The notes under the pieces are model-generated. The model saw only the letters and a program-made list of their open reading frames with translations, did no database searches and was not told the origin of the DNA. Made by a program: the position numbers and the translations under genes. Shown here piece after piece: positions 46,563-54,176 of a DNA stretch of 64,000 bases (within the stretch, counting starts at the first letter, position 1; each line of letters begins with the position of its first letter). The stretch spans positions 186,001-250,000 of the forward strand of contig NZ_CP077771.1 in the NCBI RefSeq assembly GCF_019134595.1. The letters are read 5' to 3'. Source of the DNA: Pseudoalteromonas shioyasakiensis. GTDB taxonomy: Bacteria > Pseudomonadota > Gammaproteobacteria > Enterobacterales > Alteromonadaceae.

Positions 46563-47168
46563 TTAGATGCGGCTACACGATAGGGCACGCTCAACTTGAG
46601 CTTTCATTAGTTGGTAGTTTTCTTCAATCGAGCGCCCATTCTTTTCGGATGTATCAATCTCGACTACTGGAATATTAAACCATTGAAAGATCTTTTTATA
46701 GGCTGTTTCTACACAACTATTTTGTGTAATAGCATCTCCATACCACTGAATACTGCCACATCTAGCCCCTATCCTACTATTTATTGTTTCGGCATCGGCC
46801 TTAACAAATATAATGACTTCTGGCAGAAGAATGTTTTGAGAGATATTAAGTGTATCAAAGACATTCTTAACGATTTTTTCTCCAAGCATGATCGTCTGAT
46901 ACGCTAAAGTTGAAAAAATATACCTGTCGACTACGACATCCTGTGACTTTATTGCTCCGGAGACAGTATGACTTCTCAGAAAGTTATTAAGTAAAAAAAA
47001 CAAAAAAGCACTCTCTTTCGACTCAAAAGAATCAATGTTCTTTCTCAACTCCAGTGCTTCTTCCACTATAGCTGAATGAACAACAACATTTTTTTCTTTT
47101 GCATATAAAGAACTTAGTGTAGTTTTTCCGCAGGCATCAAGCCCTTCAAAAACTATAAATCTATTCAT
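46563..47168 (-). CDS. dTMP/CMP kinase-like nucleotide kinase associated with viperin
   Basis: A 201-residue P-loop kinase. The N-terminus FIVFEGLDACGKTTLSSLYA is the Walker A of thymidylate kinases; DVVVDRYIFSTLAYQ holds the DR(Y) substrate motif, and RIGARCGSI occupies the lid. The family supplies nucleoside triphosphates by phosphorylating monophosphates; beside viperin it corresponds to the CMPK2-type partner also linked to viperin in vertebrates. It shares the same leader as the viperin unit but has its own terminator. Confidence 0.85.
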   Translation of the reverse strand: MNRFIVFEGLDACGKTTLSSLYAKEKNVVVHSAIVEEALELRKNIDSFESKESAFLFFLLNNFLRSHTVSGAIKSQDVVVDRYIFSTLAYQTIMLGEKIVKNVFDTLNISQNILLPEVIIFVKADAETINSRIGARCGSIQWYGDAITQNSCVETAYKKIFQWFNIPVVEIDTSEKNGRSIEENYQLMKAQVERALSCSRI

Positions 47169-47241
47169 TAGAATCTCCTAATGTCACCGCATTGTGCGGT
47201 GACTTCAAGAGCAAGTATCAAACTGTGAAAGTCACAAAAAA
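47169..47241 (-). promoter_or_regulatory. duplicated leader with dyad and hairpin, copy in front of the kinase
   Basis: Minus-strand order: dyad TGTGACTTTCACA (47224-47236), spacer with GATACTT and CTTGAAG, hairpin GTCACCGCA/TGCGGTGAC (9-bp stem, 47183-47203), then ATTAGGAG and ATG 47168. The dyads match at both copies (TGTGAn3TCACA) and compensatory changes are visible in the hairpin loop, which supports a functional duplicate. Confidence 0.7.
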
Positions 47242-47258
47242 GAAAAAGATTAAATATT

Positions 47259-47930
47259 TTAATATTTATTGAGCAACATACTATATTCTTCGTACTCTGC
47301 TTTTTTAGTGTTGTATAAATTTACTAGCCACTGACCGTGTTCGCTGATAAAAGCACCAGGATTATTAGAAATCAATTTACCTAAAGCCCCAAACTCTCCG
47401 TCAATAACAGCTTTTAGCGCTAAATCATATGGGCTCGATTGGTTATCAAGTTCTATAGAATTAGCAATCAACTCCATTGAACTATATTTACCATCACTAA
47501 ATGGGTATGGGATTTCATCTTGTGACCAATCTATATTTTTATTTATTAAAAAAAACCTTAAATCTCCGATTCGCCTATCTAGTGCTTGAAAGAGTAATTT
47601 TTTAGCCTTCCATTCCTTAGCAAATTGCTCAAAATTTTCAGAATTGACTTTTTCACCGTTTAACCACTTTACGACTAACTTTTTATCTTCAAAAAGCGTG
47701 TCTAAAATTACAAGGTTTCGTATAAATATGTGATTACCTGCTTTAATAGGCTTAGGTACATAGTCGACTGACTCAGATTTTATATCGGCCTCATCCAGTA
47801 GTTTGGCATTGAGATTTTTATCTTTAACGTAATAATTTAAACGACTTCTTAACCGCTCTGGTAACAAATTACGGTCAATTCCTAATGCCTGACAAGCAAC
47901 AGCCGCAATACTTGTATTTTTACCAGCCAT
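47259..47930 (-). CDS. hypothetical protein, third gene of a membrane/secreted module
   Basis: A 223-residue cytoplasmic protein, MAGKNTSIAAVACQALGIDR, rich in Leu, Lys and Asp, not matched to any family. The frame extends upstream to 47966, but ATG 47930 overlaps the stop of the exported gene by 11 bases (ATGGCTGGTAA) and is preferred. It lies 17 bases from the kinase leader and on the same strand, so it could be co-transcribed with the kinase only by read-through. Confidence 0.65.
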   Translation of the reverse strand: MAGKNTSIAAVACQALGIDRNLLPERLRSRLNYYVKDKNLNAKLLDEADIKSESVDYVPKPIKAGNHIFIRNLVILDTLFEDKKLVVKWLNGEKVNSENFEQFAKEWKAKKLLFQALDRRIGDLRFFLINKNIDWSQDEIPYPFSDGKYSSMELIANSIELDNQSSPYDLALKAVIDGEFGALGKLISNNPGAFISEHGQWLVNLYNTKKAEYEEYSMLLNKY

Positions 47931-48348
47931 AAGTATTTCCGTAGCAACCGAGGCGCTGCTCAACAATTTCTACCGTAATGCTTCCTCTAGCGATATCAGT
48001 GTAATCAATGTTGTAAGTATCTGCTTTACACTCTTTGGCTAATTTATAAATAGCGCCAACACACATACCTGCCAGATTAGCTTCTTTTAAAGAGGTACTT
48101 AAAGAGCTTAATAGCGATGCTTTTTGCTCTAAAAACTCAGAGCAAGCTTCTTTCAAATTAATCCTATGTACAGATTTAAAACCAGTACATTGTCCAGCTA
48201 AATGAGCTTCAGTAAGAGATGTTGATAGTCTTTCTAGTAGAGAATATTGCTGTTCTTTCTTTTCTTTGCAGGCGAGGTCAATATCTATTTTTGCTAAGCA
48301 TGTAGTGCTAAAAGCCATAAGGGCAATAAAGATACTCCACTTAAACAT
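47920..48348 (-). CDS. small exported cysteine protein with an internal repeat
   Basis: A 142-residue protein with signal peptide MFKWSIFIALMAFSTTCLA. Two repeats of about 40 residues are visible: LLERLSTSLTEAHLAGQC and LLSSLSTSLKEANLAGMC, each ending in a conserved cysteine; a third partial lies in CKADTYNI. ATG 48348 with GAGAG is preferred over TTG 48360. It overlaps both neighbours (8 and 11 bases), a tight three-gene set. Periplasmic binding partner of the membrane protein is a guess. Confidence 0.65.
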   Translation of the reverse strand: MFKWSIFIALMAFSTTCLAKIDIDLACKEKKEQQYSLLERLSTSLTEAHLAGQCTGFKSVHRINLKEACSEFLEQKASLLSSLSTSLKEANLAGMCVGAIYKLAKECKADTYNIDYTDIARGSITVEIVEQRLGCYGNTYGW

Positions 48349-49195
48349 TTGCACTCTCAACTCTTGTAATTTCCTGTTTATTTAACTCTTCAGTCGGCTC
48401 ATCATCGAGTTTAAAGTTAATAACACAAGACAGAAATAAACCAATAATTATAAAATCATCAATCCAATATTTGTTGTAACTTAAGATAAAAACAAAAGGT
48501 ATAACCCATAAGGTAATTACTTTTAGTAAAATATTTACAGAGTGAATGCCTAACAAGCTAACGCTAAAGCGAAAAGGAGTACTAGCGACTTGTTTGTATT
48601 TACTTACTAAGTGTGCGGAGCTTTTAATACTTTCAATCCAAAACCACCCCAGCAATAATTTTACAAACAAATTGCCCTGGGTCTTTTGTAAAATCAAAAG
48701 ACTAATTCCTCCCAAAGTCAAAATAATAATTAACAACATTAAAAGGTGAAAAAGTGAATGTATCCAGCTACTCATTTTTAGCCGTTGCTCAAGTTGCTTA
48801 GTTCTTGAGAAAAAGTAGAATTTTGCAGGTGATTTATTAGGATTAAATTTTTCTAGCCCAGACAAGTACTCAAAAGCAACATGATACTTGGCTTTATAAG
48901 CCTCAAATCCATCGTCTGTAAACTGAAAATCTTCATTTTCGTCTAGTAGAGTATTTTTCTTATCTAAATACTCTAACGCTTCAAGAGCAGCTAATAAACT
49001 TTCATTCGTATTATCAGGCTCTGAGGGGAGCTCAAAGCTAATATCATTCTTAATAGATTCCAGATTTAATCGCCATTGCTTAACTAGCTCATGATTAGAT
49101 GAGAGCTTATCTTGGCCATTACTTTCTGCTTGGTGATCTTTTTCATCGAGGTGTGTGGGGTCATTGCTACTTTCCATATTACTTACAATATCCAT
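48341..49195 (-). CDS. hypothetical membrane protein, first gene of the module
   Basis: A 284-residue protein: about 130 cytoplasmic acidic residues, then three to five hydrophobic helices between residues 140 and 265 (LFHLLMLLIIILTLGGISLLI, LLLGWFWIESIKSS, LSYNKYWIDDFIIIGLFLS). The frame starts at a TTG; ATG 49195 is taken. No domain recognised. Stop overlaps the start of the exported gene. Confidence 0.6.
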   Translation of the reverse strand: MDIVSNMESSNDPTHLDEKDHQAESNGQDKLSSNHELVKQWRLNLESIKNDISFELPSEPDNTNESLLAALEALEYLDKKNTLLDENEDFQFTDDGFEAYKAKYHVAFEYLSGLEKFNPNKSPAKFYFFSRTKQLEQRLKMSSWIHSLFHLLMLLIIILTLGGISLLILQKTQGNLFVKLLLGWFWIESIKSSAHLVSKYKQVASTPFRFSVSLLGIHSVNILLKVITLWVIPFVFILSYNKYWIDDFIIIGLFLSCVINFKLDDEPTEELNKQEITRVESANV

Positions 49196-49330
49196 ATTCA
49201 AACAACTGAAATAGATTACTTTTTAAATGTAAAAACTTCAATGTAAATATGCGTAAGATATTGAATTTATAAATGCTCGAGCATTAGTCTGAAAAACCGA
49301 TCTCCAAGTTTTCTTTCGTAATAAATTAAA

Positions 49331-49353
49331 AAGGAGTAGCACGCTACTCCTTT
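49331..49353 (-). terminator. intrinsic terminator
   Basis: AAGGAGTAGC and GCTACTCCTT form a 10-bp stem followed by TTTT on the minus strand, downstream of the gene ending at 49572. The same hairpin occurs at 55558 and 60485, as the leading part of a dispersed repeat. Confidence 0.75.
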
Positions 49354-49373
49354 ATTGCCCTTAAGCCCCGCCC

Positions 49374-49434
49374 TACATTATCGTTGGCAATACGCTTTTG
49401 CATTACCACAATAGAAAAGTATATTTGCGTACAA
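49374..49434. repeat. dispersed repeat, copy 1
   Basis: A 61-base stretch, from TACATTATCGTTGGCAATAC to ATATTTGCGTACAA, is identical to 57103-57163; similarity fades over 30 bases beyond. A related, more diverged copy lies at about 60500-60590. Confidence 0.85.
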
Positions 49435-49571
49435 TTCCCTCACTAGTATTATCAGAGTGAACTCTGACTACCCAGGCATTGAGTAGTGAGCCGGCAAATA
49501 ACGGCTCGTGGCGTATTTCGTGAGTTATGATTAGGCCGCTATTTTAAAATGCAAAAATAGCTTTATTTATC

Positions 49572-50018
49572 CTATGAATGCGTTTGTTTGATTTGCGATA
49601 TGGTCTCTTTTATAGAATTTTGAGTACGCTCATTACTCAGCTCTGGCTCGAATTCACGCGCAATTTTTTCCTTAAAGTCATCATCGAAGTCATTCTCTAA
49701 TTCCGTATCGAATAAATCATCAAAGCGCTCAGGGTTTTCGTTGCAAGGTTGATCATCGTAATCCGAATAATCAAAAGTGCCCTCCTGAATATCTTCAAGC
49801 AGAAACACCATCATTTTATAAAACAGCACTTTTACACCACGATAGTTCAGTTGCTTATTAGCATAAACATCAGGCTCGATAATTGACCAAAGCGCCTCAA
49901 AATCAGGATTTTCTTTATTTAACATTAAATGATTAATTTTATGGTCGTTTTTGAGAATGATACTGCGGATTGAGTCAACTAAAGTTAGAAGATCCTGCGT
50001 TGATATATATCTAAACAT
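49572..50018 (-). CDS. hypothetical acidic protein
   Basis: A 148-residue protein, MFRYISTQDLLTLVDSIRS, with an acidic middle (DYSDYDDQPCNENPERFDD) and a Glu/Asp-rich C-terminus. Small helical acidic proteins of this kind can mimic DNA or bind basic partners, but no family was recognised and this is only a description. Orientation fits the gene at 50129-50530; a promoter region of about 110 bases separates them. Confidence 0.55.
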   Translation of the reverse strand: MFRYISTQDLLTLVDSIRSIILKNDHKINHLMLNKENPDFEALWSIIEPDVYANKQLNYRGVKVLFYKMMVFLLEDIQEGTFDYSDYDDQPCNENPERFDDLFDTELENDFDDDFKEKIAREFEPELSNERTQNSIKETISQIKQTHS

Positions 50019-50105
50019 ATATATGCTCCTTTATTTTTAATAGGTTTTAAACCGCTGTTACGGCTTTTAACTAAAAAGGAACGAGGAATGGGAAATATTA
50101 AGAAA

Positions 50106-50123
50106 GCGAACCCGAAGGTTCGC
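50106..50123 (-). terminator. intrinsic terminator
   Basis: GCGAACC and GGTTCGC with a 4-base loop lie immediately downstream of the gene ending at 50129 and are followed on the minus strand by TTTCTT. Confidence 0.7.
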
Positions 50124-50128
50124 CAGTT

Positions 50129-50530
50129 TTAACTTTTTTCGATGATTTCTAACCAGCTCTCTTCAGCGTGACTGAAGAAGGTTGTTGGTTTTATTAAAAA
50201 TATCGCTTCGAACTCCGCTGAAAATAAATGACAGAATTCTTTTATTTGCTCAATGTACAGAAGCAAAAAAGCATACATTTCTACACCATCTAAATAGCGC
50301 CCTGAAAAATCAGGATTATCATCAAAAAGCTGCTTTGAGATGCTTATACCCAATACACTGCCTACCCTATCTCTGTGCATATAAATGTAATGGCTAAAAC
50401 TAAGCTCGATTGAGTCACTTGTAGACGCTTCGTCAACATCTGCTAAAAGTAGAATTGTTGAATTGTCATCCCAAGGTGATTTACTCGCGCGTTGATACTC
50501 TCTGATGAATTGTGATTTTGATGAACTCAT
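50129..50530 (-). CDS. hypothetical protein, 133 residues
   Basis: A soluble protein, MSSSKSQFIREYQRASKSPW, continuing DDNSTILLLADVDEASTSDS with an aromatic C-terminal half. No motif recognised. GAGGAAA 5 bases before ATG 50530 favours this start over the TTG at 50560. It stands last before the right attachment site. Confidence 0.6.
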   Translation of the reverse strand: MSSSKSQFIREYQRASKSPWDDNSTILLLADVDEASTSDSIELSFSHYIYMHRDRVGSVLGISISKQLFDDNPDFSGRYLDGVEMYAFLLLYIEQIKEFCHLFSAEFEAIFLIKPTTFFSHAEESWLEIIEKS

Positions 50531-50878
50531 GAGTTTCCTCGTTAGTGTTTGACCTAACACTAACTAGGCTTATGTGATGGTAACGAATAGTAAGTAACAG
50601 AGGTAAGTTTCATCTCTGTGTTACGCATTTATCATTCTGTGTTACGAACTAATAGCGCTGTGTTACGTCGTAATTTAAGTGAAAATAAAGGAGGGAAAGC
50701 GTGTGAAAAAATGCATAAAATTGATAAAAAGTCGATTTAGTTAATACAATTTGCTTTTCCATCAAACTTAGTTAATACTTAGGTTTGTTGTTGATTAGTC
50801 AAAAATCACCAACACAAAAAAGAACACAGCAAAATTCAACTATTTGTTTTTCCTCATTAAATTCTGGCACCTAGTACT

Positions 50879-50918
50879 TATCACAGTTAATACATTTGTT
50901 ATTGATGAGTAATGCCAT
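50879..50918. other. island attachment site, right copy, with ferredoxin 5' fragment
   Basis: Identical over 40 bases to 25053-25092. Here the fragment encodes only the first 13 codons of the ferredoxin on the minus strand and then stops being homologous. The sequence at 50919-51060 is therefore probably the original upstream region of the ferredoxin gene. Confidence 0.85.
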
Positions 50919-51290
50919 AACACACCTTTAAGCACGATGATGGAGTATTGCCTTTAAAAGCTAATCTAGATTCAAAAAGCAGCGAAAATTGCAGCCGCGT
51001 AATATAGATTGCTACGAATGAAGTTTCTTTGATCTAGATCAAATTTAAAAGTAGTTAAGATTCTCAATCCGATATTACAGGACTAATGCACTGAGACTAT
51101 CTATCTAACTAAGCTATGTGATGAGGTAAGTGAGAGGTTTTATAACATCTAGATTTTGCTTACTCATACCAGTGGCGATAATAAGCACCATATAAAAAGT
51201 AGAAATTTTTCGCAGAAATGGGCTATGAGGAAGGTCTCTAAATTGGACTTAACCGAGTAATATCGGGAAAAATAAATTTAGGAGCCCTTC
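50919..51290. other. noncoding junction right of the attachment site
   Basis: From 50919 to about 51094 the sequence is probably the ancestral ferredoxin promoter region, with the FNR-type box at 51029. From 51095 the ~0.55-kb repeat begins. No gene of its own was found in the first 375 bases. Confidence 0.5.
51029..51042. promoter_or_regulatory. FNR-type box, probable ancestral ferredoxin control site
   Basis: TTGATCTAGATCAA, a perfect TTGATnnnnATCAA site, lies 111 bases from the 5' ferredoxin fragment. The same 14-mer is at 25284 in the island. Confidence 0.6.
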
Positions 51291-51656
51291 ATGAATAGCA
51301 AAGTTGGCATCTTTTGGTTTGCTGAAAATACATTAGTCTTTAAAGCTCAAAGTGCTATCGACTTAAAGTCAGATCAACTTGGATTTATTGATAGCACGCT
51401 GCAACACCAAGTTGAGTGGGAAGATAATAATATTTATCAATTGTTTGGTTTAATGCTAGACAACACTGACTACTACAACTTCCCTAGAGGTCGAGTTGTT
51501 TTTAATGCTGAGCAAAATACCTCATACGTATATTTAGACAAAACCTTATTTAAAAAGCATATAGTGAAGATGATAAAAAGCACGTTTTCACTTGATAACA
51601 CTGCGGTCAAGTTCTTCACTGATCCGCATTACACTTGCTTTAATAGCACATTTTAA
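51095..51656 (+). repeat. ~0.55-kb direct repeat, right copy
   Basis: Nearly identical to 35380-35931 in the same orientation, with a 10-base difference near 51171 and divergence at the C-terminal end of its gene. The two copies bracket 15.2 kb of defence genes. Confidence 0.88.
51291..51656 (+). CDS. hypothetical protein, paralogue of 35569
   Basis: A 121-residue protein, MNSKVGIFWFAENTLVFKAQ onwards, differing from the copy at 35569 mainly in the last 25 residues (KFFTDPHYTCFNSTF). Both have the same AGGAG ribosome binding site. Divergence is concentrated at the end, so the 3' parts may have different histories. Function unknown. Confidence 0.75.
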   Translation: MNSKVGIFWFAENTLVFKAQSAIDLKSDQLGFIDSTLQHQVEWEDNNIYQLFGLMLDNTDYYNFPRGRVVFNAEQNTSYVYLDKTLFKKHIVKMIKSTFSLDNTAVKFFTDPHYTCFNSTF

Positions 51657-51901
51657 TAGCAAAAGTTTACTCCTTGGTAAACAGTAGCAACAATTGACTA
51701 CAGGAGGGTTACCAAAAAGCTCACATTAAACTACAAAGATTATCTGTATTAGTGTGATTACGTCACGAACGCTTGGTACTTATACCATCAGTCCCCCCTT
51801 GGTAATCACCCTAGTAAAATTTAACCATAACAATCAGCTTAGGCTTGTGTTTAGACGTAGTAGCTCACTTAGTATTTAACTTACAACTCGGCTATTGCAT
51901 C

Positions 51902-52993
51902 CTAGCCTAGCTGAGTTTTTAAATGCTGAATTAATCTTTTTGCTTTTTCACTCGCAATAGAGCAACTCGTAGTATATGGGTGGTGGATATTGAAGTCCGC
52001 TTTAAGTACGCTTGGAGCAATAGCCCCATTAAAGTCATCATTTGAAGTATAAAGCCATTTAACTTTTAAACGATGTAAGTGATATTCTGAAACAGGATCA
52101 TTCTTTACTGACTTTGAAAGACATTTATAACCATTCTCTGGTGATTGACGAATTTCTGCGACACCTACTGCACCATACCCATTTACATAAGCAATTAATT
52201 TATCTCCCTTAATAAAACTATTAAGTAGCTCGGTCCCTTTATCACCCTCTTTCCCATCAAAACCAGCTGAAACAATTGACTCACTTTTTAAAAAAGCCCA
52301 ATTATCAAAATCAGTAGTGCCAATGTTATACCAAAAATATTTAGGCTCTCGTTCTATTGCACTAAACTCCAAAGGAAAAGTTGATTCAGGGGAACGATCA
52401 AATACAACTGAAAAATCAATATATTGCGTTCCATCACTATGCTTGGAAACACTATATTGAATACACTTAAAACCAACACCTTTTTCTGAAAGCCACTCCC
52501 CCATCGAAAATAGTGTTTTATCAAACGAATTGGCAATCAAAATAATACGATTTTTGGTATTTATATCCTCTCTTTCTAAAGAGGCTGATTCAATAAAAGA
52601 TTCTATGGATTCTATAAATTTCTTCTCGATAAGCCGGCTATTTGATATAAACTTTTCACCTTTAAATCGTGAAATATCTGCTAAATATTGAAGTGCTTGG
52701 GTTTCAACACCTAACCTTCCGCCATCTTTTTTTAACTCAATTACAACGCCATTACCATTTCTATCCAAGGCTAATATATCTGCCCTTTTTTTATTCACAA
52801 CCTTTATTTGATTCTTCAATAGTATGAGCTCTTCACCAAAGATACCCTCATTAAGTAACTGAGTTGTAGTGTTATCATTATCATCCCTTTGATTAGCTAA
52901 AATAAGCTTTTCAAGCTTTAACTCCCCCATACTTTCAGGCTTAACAGGCTCCAAAACTTGACCATTATTTTCTTCAACTATTTTAAATAACAT
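51902..52993 (-). CDS. PD-(D/E)XK nuclease-like protein with C-terminal PUA/EVE-like domain
   Basis: A 363-residue protein. The N-terminal half has the nuclease core RADILALDRNGNGVVIELKK (Asp...Glu-x-Lys), as in NucS/DUF91-type nucleases, after an insertion NDNTTTQLLNEGIFGEELIL. The C-terminal part (FIKGDKLIAYVNGYGAVGVAEI, YHLHRLKVKWLYTS) recalls PUA/EVE modules that read modified bases. This combination could restrict modified DNA, but the family identity is inferred. Located outside the 40-bp attachment sites, in the rearranged right border. Confidence 0.68.
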   Translation of the reverse strand: MLFKIVEENNGQVLEPVKPESMGELKLEKLILANQRDDNDNTTTQLLNEGIFGEELILLKNQIKVVNKKRADILALDRNGNGVVIELKKDGGRLGVETQALQYLADISRFKGEKFISNSRLIEKKFIESIESFIESASLEREDINTKNRIILIANSFDKTLFSMGEWLSEKGVGFKCIQYSVSKHSDGTQYIDFSVVFDRSPESTFPLEFSAIEREPKYFWYNIGTTDFDNWAFLKSESIVSAGFDGKEGDKGTELLNSFIKGDKLIAYVNGYGAVGVAEIRQSPENGYKCLSKSVKNDPVSEYHLHRLKVKWLYTSNDDFNGAIAPSVLKADFNIHHPYTTSCSIASEKAKRLIQHLKTQLG

Positions 52994-53079
52994 TTTTTTC
53001 CTTAATTTTGAGCGTAATATTTCATCTTTGTTCGAGCACTTCAGCTAACTAGTCTCATCTAATTTCAGTTGTTTAGTTT

Positions 53080-53235
53080 GGACATAAAGCACCTTCATGA
53101 ACAATTATTCGAAGAAATGACAACACGATTCGATAAGAAAACCCTCCCCTATCACCTGGGGATGTCGGGCTACTTCAATCGCCGATTATCTATCGAACCA
53201 AGTTATGTGATGAGATAAGCGAGAGGTTTTATGAT
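53080..53235 (+). pseudogene. decayed 3' fragment of the winged-helix/replication-relaxation-like gene
   Basis: Compared with 35266-35425 the sequence keeps GAAGAAATGACAACACGRTTCGA, ATTATCTATCGAACCAAG and GTGATGAGATAAG, but a deletion near 53145 and base changes destroy the frame. It is the third copy of this 3' end in the window. Confidence 0.65.
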
Positions 53236-53320
53236 GACTAAGTTAGTTTTCGGTTCGGGCAATTGTCATACGAACGTAACTCGTTACTGGACAGTTATGA
53301 GTTAGAGGATGTAATCGGTA

Positions 53321-53409
53321 AACACCCTAATAGTGGGCAAAAAATTGTTTGCTACAATGTTGAAGAACAAAATAGAAACTTTTTATCCTTATTTATTAGT
53401 TTGTTATAA
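53321..53409 (-). repeat. degenerate attC of an isolated cassette
   Basis: TAAACACCCTAATAGTGGGC at the left and TTAGTTTGTTATAA at the right enclose ~89 bases with partly pairing arms (AAATTGTTTGCT, AGAAAC...). It resembles attC 6 and abuts the stop of the gene at 53404. Confidence 0.6.
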
Positions 53410-53616
53410 CTCGACTTCTAATCTCGGCTTCTTTATTGACCAGTACCAGCAATATAACCAACTAGCAGGAGCGAAAAGGAAACTTAGCAGGAAAGTATAA
53501 AGCCCTACAAGTGGTAAGTTATCAGATTTTCCTTTGGCAAACTTCAAAGTTAAATACAGCATAATTAAGAAATTAATAAATATGATTTGACCTGCAACTG
53601 TTGCATTTATGTTCAT
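53404..53616 (-). CDS. small cassette-encoded membrane protein
   Basis: A 70-residue protein with two hydrophobic helices (MNINATVAGQIIFINFLIML and VGLYTFLLSFLFAPASWLY) and a basic end KKPRLEVEL. The stop overlaps the attC-like end, the standard cassette geometry. AAGGAT precedes the ATG. Unknown function. Confidence 0.62.
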   Translation of the reverse strand: MNINATVAGQIIFINFLIMLYLTLKFAKGKSDNLPLVGLYTFLLSFLFAPASWLYCWYWSIKKPRLEVEL

Positions 53617-53650
53617 TTGTGCATCCTTACACTCTGCAGTGTGGTGAGTT

Positions 53651-53935
53651 ATGTTATAGCGAGCGAATTGCGCGTTTTTCTTATTAGTATATTTTTAACA
53701 AACTAGTTAACTAATTGCCAGTGTTATTAAAATCTAGACATGCTTGCTTTTTTTCACTGAATAGAACGAGTGATTGAAAATGAAAATTCGCTTTTCCAAT
53801 TTAAATTACATTGTAGACTCTATGCTCACCCGACACTATTCATTAATAACTATTCTTGAACGCTCATAGCGCCCCTTAGAGCATTTACGTTAACTGGTCT
53901 TGGGGGAGAAACAAGTTGAAATACTAGTCATTTTT
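53651..53935 (-). repeat. long attC-like element, copy B
   Basis: Shares with copy A (32654-32933) the TATAGCGAGCGAATTGCGCG block, TTAACTAATTGCCA, an AACGAG.GATTG segment and a GGGG-AA-AACAAGTT end, in the same order and orientation relative to the cassette gene it precedes. Identity is moderate over the middle part. Confidence 0.55.
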
Positions 53936-54176
53936 CTAATTACATTAAATGATAAGTAAACAATCTACCAACATTCAAAACTTACTGCTTTCAGAGTTTA
54001 TAGTTTAAGCAAGAATTGAAGTTCTTGGTTTAAAACAACTGCGAAGGAAGAAACGCTATAAATCAATATATTATGTGCTAGAAGTAACTACCACAGTTTA
54101 TAAAGTCGCACCTCAAACATTACAGAAACTGTATTATTATGATATAAAACAATAAGAATAAAGGAGGATAACTCAA
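53936..54176. other. upstream region of the diguanylate cyclase
   Basis: AT-rich with no gene; contains the AAAGGAGG ribosome binding site of the next gene at 54161-54168. No island border repeat was found here. Confidence 0.4.
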
